64,000 nucleotides of DNA, from the NCBI GenBank assembly GCA_965223355.1, contig CBDCWE010000003.1, positions 1,302,001-1,366,000 on the forward strand. Direction: 5' to 3'. Below the pieces are notes generated by a model that was not told the origin of the DNA, searched no databases, and saw only the letters and a program-made list of their open reading frames with translations. A program made the position numbers and the translations under genes. Source of the DNA: Tectiglobus sp965223355. GTDB lineage: Bacteria; Pseudomonadota; Alphaproteobacteria; Rhizobiales; Hyphomicrobiaceae. Positions 27,584 through 36,769 of this stretch are shown here, piece after piece (positions within the stretch are counted from its first letter, which is position 1; each line of letters begins with the position of its first letter).

Positions 27584-27771
27584 AGCGTTGAAGCGTTGAA
27601 GCATCGAATCATTGACGCACTCGGCCAGTTGTCATTTTTTGGTGTATCCGCAGATTGCCAATGCCGCTTTACCGCGTTACAGAGCGGGCCGGGGCTATCC
27701 CGACAGTGGCGGTGGCACGTTTGTGTGGGCGGCCGGGACGGCAAGGCGGCCCTGCCTGCGGCGGACATGGT
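27584..27771. other. Intergenic region with short simple repeats
   Basis: Three imperfect copies of AAGCGTTGAAGC-type sequence follow the NDUFS4-like stop. No gene is supported. Confidence 0.4.
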
Positions 27772-27907
27772 CTAGATCATCGTGCCATTAGGTCGAACCA
27801 CAATAGCGGTTCGACCTAATGGCACGATGATCGCCTCTTCAGAATCGAGCAACTTTCTGCCTTTAGTCGGGATCGTCCCGATGCCGACGAGAGGCAGTTT
27901 GCTCTAG
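27772..27907 (-). repeat. Element A, copy 4 (divergent but symmetrical)
   Basis: The palindromes read GGTCGAACCACAATAGCGGTTCGACC and GAGCAACTTTC...CAGTTTGCTC, with CTAG at both ends. The stem sequence differs from other copies in both arms in a compensatory way (GTTGGAACC replaced by GGTCGAACC), so base pairing is conserved although sequence is not. Confidence 0.82.
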
Positions 27908-27968
27908 AAAGTTCGGATGGTTCGCCGGCACCGCGCCGAGCAACACGTCATTGTGAAATCCCTATTGC

Positions 27969-28045
27969 GGCCCCGTAGCTCAGCTGGATAGAGCAGGCGA
28001 CTTCTAATCGTCAGGTCGGGGGTTCGAATCCTCCCGGGGTCGCCA
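27969..28045 (+). tRNA. tRNA-Arg (anticodon TCT)
   Basis: A full cloverleaf can be drawn: acceptor GGCCCCG/CGGGGTC, D-arm AGCTCAGCTGGATAGAGC, anticodon stem GGCGA/TCGTC around CTTCTAA (anticodon TCT), T-arm with GGTTCGAATC and an encoded CCA. It marks the left edge of an accessory region containing several IS and conjugation-type genes; tRNA-Arg genes are common integration sites. No direct repeat of its 3' end was found by eye. Confidence 0.96.
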
Positions 28046-28088
28046 ACGATTTCATGTCCGACCCGGAGACATAGGTAACAGATCGTTC

Positions 28089-29376
28089 CTAAGACATGGG
28101 TGACACCCTCGAGCCGAACGGGGTATCGATAGTTTGCAAGGTTTTCTGTTCTAAGTCTATGTATCCGAGATCGTAGGCCATGAAGCTTACGAGCCAGATG
28201 CCGTCGTCGACTTCCTTTATTCCAAGCCTCTGTCCGGCCATGACGGTTGAGATGTTGATCTTCTTGCGGTGCATGCAGATGCGTCCGCATGACGTCACGA
28301 GCACGTCGCGATCGTGCAGCGGATAGTCGATCTCCGGCAGGCCCTGGTAGGGTCGCGGCGCTGCGCGATAGACGTCTGCAGGTATTTTCATGTCGAGTGC
28401 TTCGTGAGGGCGTTCGTCATTGAACTCGCTCATAAATTCATCGAAGCGGGCCTGCTGCTGAAGACTGTTTGCGGCAGCGGGGCGGCATGCCTCCTTCTTC
28501 AAGGTCAGATGCATGCGCTCATGGCGGCCGTTCTGGTGCGGGTTGCCGGGTTTGATGCGCTCGATCGCGATGCCGAGACGCAGCCACCACACCGATAGAG
28601 CATTTTTCGTTTATACGGAGTCACGAAAAGTGCTCTATCTGTTTGTTTTCACGCATATTCTTATCCAAAAAGTGCGCGCACTTTTCGGGAATATGCTCTA
28701 GCCTGGAGAGATTGTAGAGCCCGTTCGGGCTGGCGAAGGGGAGGCCGTTGTCGGTGCGGATAGCATCCGGCAGGCCGCGCTCCTGGAACAGGCGCACGAA
28801 GGCGTCGAAGGCGCCGGCCTCTTTGGTCGATTGCAAGGCTTCGCACATCAGGATGAAGCGCGAGGCCTGGTCGGTGACGGTGAGGGGGTAACAGTAGTTG
28901 CGGTTGGCGAGCTTGAACTCGCCCTTGAAGTCGGCGCACCACAACTGATTGGGCTGGGCGACCTCGGTGAGCGCGGTGCCCTTGGCCTTGCCGCGGCGGG
29001 TTTTGGCGCGTTTGACCAGGCCGTAGCGGTCGAGGACGGCGTGGACGGTGGATTTGGCGGGCACGCGGATGTCGCCGGCGAGCCGCCGGACGAGCAGTTC
29101 GCGGATCTTGCGTGCGCCCCAGTTGGGCTTCTCGCGCTTGATGCGCACGATCAAGGCCTCGACCTGGGCCGGCAGCTGGTTGGCGTAGCGCCACGGCCGG
29201 CGCGAGCGGTCGGTCAGCGCTTCAACGCCGTGCTCCTTGTAGCGGTTGAAGATCTTGTAGCCGGTTTTGCGGGAGATCGCGAACTCGCGGCAGACGTCTG
29301 ACATTGCCTCGCCTTCGAGGATGCGGGCAACGAAGCGGACACGTTCGTCCATCACCGAACTCTCTTTCCACGGCAT
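28089..29376 (-). pseudogene. IS481-type transposase interrupted by a MITE
   Basis: The N-terminal part (29376 leftward) has a helix-turn-helix (EGEAMSDVCREFAISRKTGY) and the integrase core (QLWCADFKGEFKL; IRTDNGLPFASP). The C-terminal part resumes at about 28594 with SVWWLRLGIAIERIKPGNPH and ends with the RHERMHLTLKKE and FNDERPHEALDMKIPADVY segments. Reading across the insertion, NLSR continues as LSVWWLRLG once the 106 bp and a duplicated TA are removed. Catalytic Asp residues are present and the final Glu lies in the second part, so the gene was intact until the insertion. Confidence 0.88.
28595..28702. repeat. TA-flanked palindromic MITE of the Rhizobiales GAGCAT type
   Basis: The ends read TAGAGCA and TGCTCTA, with internal inverted pieces CCCGAAAAGTG and CACTTTTCGGG. 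These are the hallmark of a dispersed palindrome very common in Rhizobiales genomes. Removing the insert plus one TA restores the transposase frame exactly. A TA target duplication is typical of IS630/mariner-type movement. Confidence 0.85.
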
Positions 29377-29452
29377 CAACACCTCCCGCAAAATGCGGAA
29401 AGTGTTACCTATGTGTCCGGTACGAAGTGTCACCTATGTCTCGGGTCGGGCA

Positions 29453-30044
29453 AATTAACTTAGTAGATTTCGTGATTTTCCTTTCCCAAAAAGGTAGCAA
29501 ATAGGTAGCAGGTTGCAAGTCACCAGAAGACCCGATAGCTCGGCGACATGCTTCATTTGAGCTCCCTTCCGGTGGCCGACATTCTGTACATGAATTTGGT
29601 CAGTCAGAGCCTGTGCTCCAACGAGCGTGTCCTTGAGGCTTCCCTTCCCTATGGAAATAGCCATGCCAATCAGATTGGAAGGGGCACACTGCTGAACACG
29701 GTTTGGAATGTGCTGACAAACAACCATAATTGACTCGCCCCGCGTCGGGCTTGACGCCCGACTTCGACCGCAAATGGGTCTCTATATCCCCTACTTCCAG
29801 GAAAGAACCGACCCACTGCGGCCGTCGATCGCCCATGTCCTTTAGTTGGAGCGACGACGGCCTTGCTCTGTTCGGTGATTATACTCTCAAGTAAAGACTG
29901 ATCGTTTGATTGCTGGATTGATTTTCTGATCGGGTTTTCGGTCGAAGTCGGCCAGCTTCGCCTGACCGACGCGGGGCGGATCTCTATTCAAAGCACGACC
30001 AGATTGCGACAGTAGCACAGAGTCCAAGAGCTCCTTGAACTAGT
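29453..30044. other. Accessory DNA without a convincing gene
   Basis: About 590 bases of lower GC content. A leftward 90-codon frame (29455-29727) has no recognisable domain and reads like non-coding DNA. The stretch GGTAGCAAATAGGTAGCAGG near 29491 is a short direct repeat of GGTAGCA. This may be an eroded island end. Confidence 0.45.
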
Positions 30045-31136
30045 CTATTCACGATGCTCGTCTGCAATTTCAGACAATGCCTCGTCAGCTGCGGCTCTTA
30101 GTATTGCACCGCACTTGACGCATCCGACATACTCGACACCCGTGGAATTTCGCCGCTTATGCTGATCAAAGTTTATTTCTGTGCCGCAGTTGCATCTGAT
30201 CCAGCTTTGACCTCGCCTCTCCTCTAGTTCACTATCATGAAAATCACGACTATTTGAACTTTCCGACAGGCTTATCGAGCCGTCCGACACAACATAGGAG
30301 AAGGACACTAAACACTCGGGGCAACCTCTCAAATTGACGGGGTGCCTCAAACTGACTCCGATCGCAATAGGCATGCCGCAACTTGCATTTGGACAATTTA
30401 CTAGTTCTTGCTTGTAGTTCTGCTGAGTTTCCTGTGGCGGTCTATAAGTTCGGCGCGCTTCTTCCCTCCTGTGCGGCGAGGAGCCACCTTCGCCGATGAA
30501 CCGGCTGCCGATTGTGCCATCCTCTAGCCTTGTTAAGAGAACGCTTCGTTCGCAACCTTTGCAATGGGCTTCCGTTGTCCTCGACGGAATCGGGGAAAGA
30601 TGCTGAACATCGCCACCACCTCCTCTGTTCAGCTGACATGCGGTGTCGGGGCATCGCCAATCTGATGACAGCCGGGGAAGGTTCAATGGATTCTCGACAT
30701 CATCGTTCAATGCGATGATTGATATCATTGAAGAGTGAATCGAGTTCCTCAAATCAAACAAAGTGTCTTTCATTGATTGATCAGTTGAGGCCGGAATTCG
30801 ATAGTCGCGCTCTGCCGCAATTGTCTGCCAGGTCCGCGTGAGGCTCCAGAGGCTTTTAAAAGTATTATTTAACGCCACCCCGGATATAGCGACCACCTGT
30901 GCAATCTTCTCTTTTTCTTGTTTCCGAATACGGTTCTCTTGAATGTGAGAGCCAGCCATATAAGAAGCCGCGACGCTCAAAATGATGCCAAGTAGCTGAA
31001 GTAGTGTCTGCACGTTTTCCGGAAGATTTTTGTGAAGTTCCAATGCCACAAAAATGCCCACTGCGCACATAACCAAAACGAATATAATCAGCCCAGAGAA
31101 CAACACCTCGAAGAAATCTGATTTTCTTTCACGCAT
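30045..31136 (-). CDS. Membrane-anchored protein with zinc-ribbon-like Cys pairs, unknown function
   Basis: This 363-residue protein is not recognised as a whole. Two hydrophobic helices lie at about 8-30 and 42-62, followed by a basic/acidic helix (RIRKQEKEKIAQ) and a middle helical domain. Three Cys-pair groups follow: CPDTAC with CKGC (about 180-215), CPNASC with CPEC (about 272-300), and CNCG with CVKC (about 326-352). These suggest three zinc ribbons facing the cytoplasm. The ATG at 31136 is preferred over an upstream GTG because GAGGA lies just before it. GC content is lower than the chromosome, indicating transfer. Defence or conjugation roles are possible but unsupported. Confidence 0.7.
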   Translation of the reverse strand: MRERKSDFFEVLFSGLIIFVLVMCAVGIFVALELHKNLPENVQTLLQLLGIILSVAASYMAGSHIQENRIRKQEKEKIAQVVAISGVALNNTFKSLWSLTRTWQTIAAERDYRIPASTDQSMKDTLFDLRNSIHSSMISIIALNDDVENPLNLPRLSSDWRCPDTACQLNRGGGGDVQHLSPIPSRTTEAHCKGCERSVLLTRLEDGTIGSRFIGEGGSSPHRREEARRTYRPPQETQQNYKQELVNCPNASCGMPIAIGVSLRHPVNLRGCPECLVSFSYVVSDGSISLSESSNSRDFHDSELEERRGQSWIRCNCGTEINFDQHKRRNSTGVEYVGCVKCGAILRAAADEALSEIADEHRE

Positions 31137-31165
31137 AACATTTCCTCGAGGCACCGCAGATCACA

Positions 31166-31200
31166 GCAAAAAAAGGCCCTGCAAACCATGCAGGGCCTTG
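31166..31200 (-). terminator. Factor-independent terminator upstream of a leftward gene
   Basis: Perfect stem AAGGCCCTGCA/TGCAGGGCCTT with a 5-base loop, followed on the minus strand by a T run. It lies before, not after, the leftward gene at 31136. A transcript would have to start around 31200-31340, so this is a candidate attenuator or small-RNA terminator. Confidence 0.75.
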
Positions 31201-31204
31201 CGGC

Positions 31205-31629
31205 TAATCCTAAGCCGCGGTCTCTCATCTGTCTCTATCAGATCAGACCATGGGCATACATGCAAAGAGCCCAGGTCGTGGCAATTTATCAGCCAATCAC
31301 AAATTAATCACCTAACCTACGAATCAATCAATGTCAACTGCTGCTAATATAGCACATAAGCCAATTTCAGACAATGGGCTTGCCAGCCAGAAAACACAAT
31401 TGCTCCTGCCGACTACACCAGACAATTGGTATAATTCAAACTGATCTTCGGCCACGTGCCGAAGCGAGCCCCGGTAAGCGGGTGGGCGGTTGTTCCGAGC
31501 ATGGTGATGGCAAGCACCTTGCGCTTGGCCCGACCCCATCGCGTGTTGGGTAGCTTAAGCCCAAAAACTGCGCCAGCGGCTGTTCAGACCTGCCGAACAG
31601 TCCAGCGATGCCATGGCTCGCTTGGGCCC
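31205..31629. other. AT-rich intergenic region with hairpins
   Basis: Includes a second hairpin, GCGGCT...AGCCGC (31200-31217), and an imperfect GGTCT...AGACC dyad near 31219-31249. From 31440 the GC content rises and the minus strand shows a short frame (LRHVAEDQ) of possible IS origin. No gene is supported before the ATPase start at 31630. Confidence 0.45.
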
Positions 31630-32904
31630 ATGAGCCGATTTGACGTTCACAACAAGCTCTATCTCGGAAACCGCAACGATGTACCGGTGGCGCTGTCCCC
31701 TGCCGCACGTGCGCGCCACGTCTACGTCGTTGGCCAGACCGGAACCGGCAAATCGACTTTGCTCCTTAACTTGATTGCTCAGGATTTCGTGACGGGCCGC
31801 GGTGTTGCATTGCTCGATCCGCATGGAGATCTTGCCGAAGCCGCCGTTGGTCTGCTGCCGCGTCGCCGCGGTGATGATCTCGTCTATTTCGACCCTTCCG
31901 ATCTTTCGCTCCCGATCGGCTTCAATCTCTTGGCGCGATTGCCGGAAGATCATCGTCCGCTTGTCGCCGATGGAGTCGTCGCCGCATTCCGAGCCATCTG
32001 GCCAGACTCATGGGGCCCAAGACTTGAGCACATCTTTGCCCATGCCGTTCGCTCATTGATGGACGTGCCGAACGCCACTCTTCTCTACCTCCCACGCCTT
32101 CTTCAGGATGAGGCGTTCCGTGCGCAATGCATTGGGCATATATCCGATCCCATCGTACGAGCATTCTGGACACATGAGTTTGCCGCCTATCCGCCCCGGT
32201 TTCGAGAAGAGGCAATAGCGCCAGTGCTCAACAAGATCGGTCGCGTGCTCATGACACCGGCAATTCGCAACATCATTGCGCAACCTAAGAGCACCATCGA
32301 TTTGCGCTTCATGATGGACGACAGGCGCGTGTTGATCGCGAACTTGTCCAAGGGTGCTCTGGGTGAAGGACCTGCCCACCTTTTGGGAGCCCTCCTAGTG
32401 ACGGCGCTGGCGCAAGCCGCATTATCACGCCGCGACATCCCACAGGAGAGCCGGCAACCATGCCATGTCTATGTCGACGAATTCCAATCGTTCGCGACAA
32501 CCGGCTTCGCCCTGATCCTCTCGGAAGCCCGCAAATATGGTCTAACGCTCACATTGGCCCATCAATATCTCGACCAGCTGCCGGAAACTCTGAGGGACGC
32601 GGTGTTTGGTAACGTCGGCACAATGATCTCGTTCCGAGTCGGCGCACAGGATGCTCCCATTCTGTCTCGACAACTTGATATCCGCAATCAGAGCGTTCTC
32701 AAAGATTTGCCGAACTACAAGGCGCGCGCATCAGTACTCGATGATGGCGTGCCGACCGGAGCTTTTCTGCTCGAATGTTTCTCTCCACCCGAGGCGCTGC
32801 ATGGTCGTGCACAGCGTCTGATATCCCACAGCAGCTTGCGCTTCGGCCGCGACCGCCACTCGATCGAAGAGAGAATCGCCAGATTCTACAGCCTAGACAG
32901 TTGA
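31630..32904 (+). CDS. VirD4/TraG/TraD-like P-loop ATPase
   Basis: This 424-residue ATPase resembles soluble members of the conjugative coupling-protein family (type IV DNA transfer; DUF87/TraM-recognition group). Walker A GQTGTGKST lies at 35-43, followed by GRGVALLDPHGDLAE; Walker B is in CHVYVDEFQSFA. The sensor-like segment YGLTLTLAHQYLDQLPE and the NVGTMISFRVGAQDA region are typical. There are no membrane helices, so it is not a classical inner-membrane coupling protein. The ATG at 31630 is chosen because upstream codons show no homology. No relaxase or T4SS genes remain nearby, so it is either an orphan of a decayed mobile element or a stand-alone DNA-processing ATPase. Confidence 0.85.
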   Translation: MSRFDVHNKLYLGNRNDVPVALSPAARARHVYVVGQTGTGKSTLLLNLIAQDFVTGRGVALLDPHGDLAEAAVGLLPRRRGDDLVYFDPSDLSLPIGFNLLARLPEDHRPLVADGVVAAFRAIWPDSWGPRLEHIFAHAVRSLMDVPNATLLYLPRLLQDEAFRAQCIGHISDPIVRAFWTHEFAAYPPRFREEAIAPVLNKIGRVLMTPAIRNIIAQPKSTIDLRFMMDDRRVLIANLSKGALGEGPAHLLGALLVTALAQAALSRRDIPQESRQPCHVYVDEFQSFATTGFALILSEARKYGLTLTLAHQYLDQLPETLRDAVFGNVGTMISFRVGAQDAPILSRQLDIRNQSVLKDLPNYKARASVLDDGVPTGAFLLECFSPPEALHGRAQRLISHSSLRFGRDRHSIEERIARFYSLDS

Positions 32905-33040
32905 GCCGTTGCTCTCGTCATCAAGTCTGCAGGTTAGGAAACGATGACCACAGAAAATTTCTGTGAGGAACAATTTCAATCGCATTGAGACTTGCCGAAT
33001 CTGAGCATGTACTGCTCAGCAAACGGGGAGTTGAACTCCA

Positions 33041-33161
33041 ATGCGACGTCTGTCCGTCATTGCTTTGATAATTTTGGTAGCAGGTTTGTCTCCGACCCAT
33101 GCCGCCGATCCACGGGAGATCTTCGGAACGATCCTCGGTGAGATTGGCAGACAAATCGATA
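33041..33161 (+). pseudogene. Secreted-protein gene truncated by IS3 insertion
   Basis: The frame MRRLSVIALIILVAGLSPTH followed by AADPREIFGTILGEIGRQID is a clear signal peptide plus about 18 mature residues. It is cut exactly where the IS3-family inverted repeat begins at 33162. No continuation was recognised beyond 34491. The original product is unknown. Confidence 0.6.
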
Positions 33162-33211
33162 TGAACCGCCCCGGGTTTGTGGGAGGCTCCAACTCTTGAG
33201 AGACTGGAGCT

Positions 33212-33550
33212 ATGACGAATCATCCAAGAAAGACATCGCCAAGGTATTCGCTGGAGGTGCGTGAGCGCGCCGTGCGGATGGTTTTCGATCAGACCGGCGA
33301 GCATACGTCGCAATGGGCGGCGATCGAATCCATTGCAGCCAAAATCGGATGCGCGGCGCAAACGTTGTCCACCTGGGTTCGCCAAGCCGAGCGTGATCGA
33401 GGCCTAAAGCCCGGGCCAACCAGCGAAGAGCGCGAGCGATTGAAACAGCTTGAACGGGAGAACCGCGAGCTGCGTCAGGCCAACGAGATCCTGCGCAAGG
33501 CGTCGGCGTATTTTGCACAGGCGGAGCTCGACCGCCGGTCCAAGACATGA
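33212..33550 (+). CDS. IS3-family transposase OrfA
   Basis: This 112-residue DNA-binding subunit has an N-terminal helix-turn-helix (YSLEVRERAVRMVFD then AAIESIAAKIGCAAQTLSTW) and a C-terminal leucine-zipper-like helix (LKQLERENRELRQANEILRK). Its stop overlaps the orfB ATG (ATGA). It is intact, in contrast to the frameshifted copy at 11504. Confidence 0.92.
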   Translation: MTNHPRKTSPRYSLEVRERAVRMVFDQTGEHTSQWAAIESIAAKIGCAAQTLSTWVRQAERDRGLKPGPTSEERERLKQLERENRELRQANEILRKASAYFAQAELDRRSKT

Positions 33551-34452
33551 TCAGCTTTGTCGATGAGTAGCGGTCTGCGTACGGGGTCGAGCCGATCTGC
33601 CGTGTCATCAAGATCGCCCCGTCGACCTACCACGCGTATGCGCACCGCCGCATCAACCCTGACACGGCACCGCCTCGTCTTAAGCGTGACGCTGTGCTGA
33701 TGCCTGAGATCCAAAGGGTTTTCGATGAGAACTTTCGTGTCTACGGCGTGCGCAAAGTCTGGCGCCAACTCAAGCGCGAAGGCTTCGATATCGCGCGCTG
33801 CACGGTGGAGCGGCTCATGAAAGCCATGGGATTACAAGGCGCGATCCGTGGCAGGCAGGTGCGTACGACAGTGCCGGATAGATCGGCGCCCTGCCCGCTT
33901 GATCATGTCAACCGGCACTTCAAGGCACCGAGGCCCAACGTGCTGTGGGTGTCAGACTTTACTTATGTCTCCACCTGGGCCGGCTTCGTGTACGTCGCCT
34001 TCATCATCGATGCCTATGCCCGCCGCATCGTCGGCTGGCGCGTCAGCCGGACGGCACATGCCGGCTTTGTACTCGATGCCCTGGAGCAGGCTTTGCATGA
34101 TCGAAAACCTGTTGTCGGCGGCGGCCTTGTCCACCATTCGGATCGTGGTGTGCAATACGTCTCGATCAAATACACGGAGCGGTTGGCGGAAGCCGGCCTG
34201 GTGCCATCGGTCGGCAGTGTTGGCGATAGCTTCGACAATGCACTGGCCGAGACGATCAACGGGCTTTACAAAGCTGAAGTGATCCATCGGCGTGGACCAT
34301 GGAGATCGCCTGAAGCAGTCGAGTACGCGACACTTGAATGGGTCGACTGGTTCAATAACCGCCGCCTGCTCTCATCGATCGGCAACATCCCACCCGCCGA
34401 AGCAGAAGATACCTACTACGCCAGCCTGGAGGAGCTGAAGATCGCCGCCTGA
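33547..34452 (+). pseudogene. IS3-family transposase OrfB with a premature stop
   Basis: The 302-codon frame has a TAG at codon 8 (33568-33570), where the related copy at 11165 reads AYR. The rest is open and carries the DDE catalytic residues: WVSDFTYV, HHSDRGVQYVS and DNALAETINGL. An internal ATG at 33694 would give a 252-residue product lacking only the N-terminal region, so partial activity cannot be excluded, but the full-length transposase cannot be made without readthrough. Confidence 0.88.
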
Positions 34453-34521
34453 CTCAAACTAAACAGCCTCCGGCAAACCCGGGGCGGTTCACTCCATCAA
34501 TTGGTGAGTGTTTAACTGACG

Positions 34522-35169
34522 TCAAACTTCGAAATCACCAAAGTCCGTCTCATCGGCCTCTAGTTCTGGTGATTGATCTAATTCAGGAGGTGGTTCTGGT
34601 GGTTGGTCCGCTAGAACACAGTCCATCTCATCGGCCTCTAGTTCTGATGATTGATCTAATTCAGGAGGTGGTTCTGGTGGTTGGTCCGCTAGAACACAGT
34701 CCATCTCATCGGCCTCAAGTTCTGATAATTGATCTAATTCAGGAGGTGATTCTGGTAGTTGGTCCGCTAGCGCTTCGAGGTCTTGTTGTCCCGCAAAAGC
34801 AATTGCTTGATCGACGTTTCCCTCTTGAAGCATCTTGGCGAGGACATAACCAACACCTGCCCCAGCGGCAGCACTTCCAACTGCCCGTAATGGATTGACG
34901 CTTTGTGAGAGGGGAGGTGCGGTACCAGCATTTCGACGGTTCTTTTGTCTTTCCGCCCAGGCAATGCGCTCTTCTCGCTGCTTTTCTTCAATCATCTCTT
35001 TTGCAGCAGATGCCTTGGCCTGTTGCCAGGCCGCATAAGGTGAAAAAATGATGCCAAGAAATGTGACAACTCCGCCCAAAGTTGGAAAGAACGCCCCCAC
35101 GACCAAGCCAAAAACACCGATAATCAGTAGATATTTGAATAGATGGCCAGTGAAGTAAACAAATGTCAT
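34522..35169 (-). CDS. Small membrane protein with tandem acidic Pro/Glu repeats
   Basis: This 215-residue protein is not recognised. It has a hydrophobic hairpin at about residues 6-45 (YLLIIGVFGLVVGAFF and VVTFLGIIFSPYAAW), a charged helix (EEKQREERIAWAERQ), a short Gly/Ala segment (GSAAAGAGVGYVLAK) and a C-terminus built from three tandem copies of a roughly 26-residue unit ADQPPEPPPELDQ...ELEADEMD. At DNA level the repeat unit is about 78 bp and nearly identical between copies, suggesting recent expansion by slippage. AGAGGG precedes the ATG at 35169. It lies inside the mobile accessory region between IS3 and ISL3 remains. Confidence 0.7.
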   Translation of the reverse strand: MTFVYFTGHLFKYLLIIGVFGLVVGAFFPTLGGVVTFLGIIFSPYAAWQQAKASAAKEMIEEKQREERIAWAERQKNRRNAGTAPPLSQSVNPLRAVGSAAAGAGVGYVLAKMLQEGNVDQAIAFAGQQDLEALADQLPESPPELDQLSELEADEMDCVLADQPPEPPPELDQSSELEADEMDCVLADQPPEPPPELDQSPELEADETDFGDFEV

Positions 35170-35269
35170 GCCACACCCTCTGGTTTGCCCCTCGCCCAAG
35201 CGGCTCTCCGTCATTAAAGGGGCATCCTCGAATCGAAGTCTATGGTCTGCAGTCTTGCCGGACTGATAG

Positions 35270-36145
35270 ATTAAGGACACGACGAGGATACCTGACTTTG
35301 ACGTTACGCTGAACCTGCCGGGTTTTACAATCGCCAACACGAGCGCCTTCAACCCGATCGTTCATGACCTGGATTGTCACCACGCACCAAGCTGCCCGCA
35401 GTGTGGTGGATGCGACTTGCCTAAGACGGACAAGGCCCGCCGCCAGGTCTGGCACGAAAGCGTTGGCCTGTGCCGCGTGATCTTGCGGTTTTCGGCCTGC
35501 AAGTATCACTGCCGAACGTGCGGTAGGTATTTCCGCCAGCGCCTGGATGGCATCCTGCCCTGGCAGCGCTCAACTGAGGCTCTCAAGAAACAGATCTACC
35601 GCCATCACACGCACACGCCAGGTATCTCGCGCAAGAGCCTTGCCAGCAATTGCCGCAAGTCGAACAACACGATCGCGCGCTACTACGATCACATGTACGA
35701 CCTTGAGAACCGCAAGCTCAAGACGCTTGAGATCCCGCGCGTGCTCGGGCCCGATGAGCACTTCTTCTCAAGACAGATGCGGTTTGCAACCACCTTCTGT
35801 GATCTCAAGAAGCGCCGCGTGTTTGATGTCGCGCCTGGGCGGTCTGCTTCATCGCTCGCCGCCTATCGATCCGATATAAAGAGCAAAAGCCGCGTGCGCA
35901 TCGCCTGCATGGATCTCTCCGAGAGCTATCGCTCGATTGCCCGACGCCATTTTCCGACAGCTCTCGTGGTTGCCGATCGCTTCCATGTGGTGCGCCTGGC
36001 GCTGCATCATCTCATCAAAACCTGCCGTCAGATTGATCCCGATCTGAGCGCCGGACGTGGCCCGGTAAAGCTCTTGCAAAAGCACGCCAACAACCTCACC
36101 GACGGGCAGGCGGAGCGACTGAAAACCTGTCTCGGGAATGTCTGA
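35270..36145 (+). pseudogene. ISL3-family transposase, 3' truncated
   Basis: The frame from FDVTLNLPGFTIANTS through a zinc-finger-like region (CPQCGGC, CRTCGRYF), an HTH (SRKSLASNCRKSNNTIARYY) and the start of the DDE core (RIACMDLSESYRSIAR, then VVADRFHVVRL) matches ISL3-family transposases. The initiator Met is missing at the expected site and the C-terminal third is lost, replaced by IS256 sequence at about 36140. The open part with an ATG begins at 35417. Confidence 0.85.
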
Positions 36146-36769
36146 ACGATCTTGCCCCATAGCGCGGTGTCACAGCTTCGGCCGTCAGCTTGCGATCTGC
36201 AGCGTTGGGATGGCGGTGATGGCTGGCGCCAGCGCCGGCGCCGGCGCTTGGCGTCGATCGCCGATTTGCGCGATCGTCTCGGGCGTCATGTCGCGGCGGG
36301 TTGCGGCCCACGCGTCGTTCTGTTCGTTGGGGATGGCGCCGACGAGACCAACGATCGCCTTCGCGTTCGGGAAAATACCGACGAGGCGAGTGCGCTTTTT
36401 TACTTCGCCGTTGAGGCGTTCAAGCGGGTTGGTCGAATGCAGTTGACGGCGGCCAGCGCCTTCGCAGCCGCCCGGCGCGGTTCGAGGAAGGTCGGGAAGT
36501 CGCTGCCTTTTCTCAACTTCGGGATCTGCAAGTTGATCGAGCCGGGGCGCGTATCCCACTGGCGCGTCCGGTATCCGTTGTGCTGGTTGGTGCGCTGGTT
36601 GGTGCGTTCGGGGCTGCGCGCGCCGTGCACTGCACCGGCCAGGCCCTCGACTTCGAGGTCCATCAAACGCTGGGCGATAAACGCCGTCATTTCGCGCACA
36701 AGATCGGTGTCGGAGCCCTTCTCCAAAAGCGCCTTCAGTGCCATTCTGTCGACCGTCATGTGAGCCGTG
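36146..36769 (-). pseudogene. IS256-family transposase with large internal deletion
   Basis: The leftward frame from 36759 (MTVDRMALKALLEKGSDTDL then FIAQRLMDLEVEGLAGAV and NGYRTRQWDTRPGSINLQIP) is the N-terminus of an IS256 transposase. After about 100 residues it jumps to the C-terminal segment STNPLERLNGEVKKRTRLVG and IFPNAKAIVGLVGAI in another frame. Most of the catalytic domain is therefore deleted and the frame is shifted. Confidence 0.85.

Larger units (their letters stand above)
28055..29452 (-). mobile_element. IS481-family insertion sequence, interrupted by a MITE
   Basis: About 1.4 kb bounded by inverted repeats TGTCCGACCCGGAGACATAG (28055, reading right) and TGCCCGACCCGAGACATAGG (29452, reading left). 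It carries one leftward transposase gene broken by a 106-bp palindromic insertion. It lies 9 bases from tRNA-Arg. Confidence 0.85.
33162..34491 (+). mobile_element. IS3-family insertion sequence, near full length (about 1330 bp)
   Basis: Bounded by matching inverted repeats TGAACCGCCCCGGGTTTG (33162, and inverted ending at 34491); GGAGGCT follows in both after two variable bases. It contains orfA and orfB in the usual overlapping order. The flanks (ATA on the left, CTC on the right) show no 3-bp target duplication, so one side was probably rearranged later. A truncated relative lies at 10986-11554. Confidence 0.88.

Noticed and set aside
29455..29727. 90-codon minus-strand frame after the IS481-type element
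   Set aside because: No recognisable domain and no ribosome site; reads like non-coding DNA.
33694..34452. Separate 252-codon transposase gene starting at an internal ATG
   Set aside because: It is the open part of OrfB after a nonsense codon, not an independent gene; treated as part of the orfB pseudogene.
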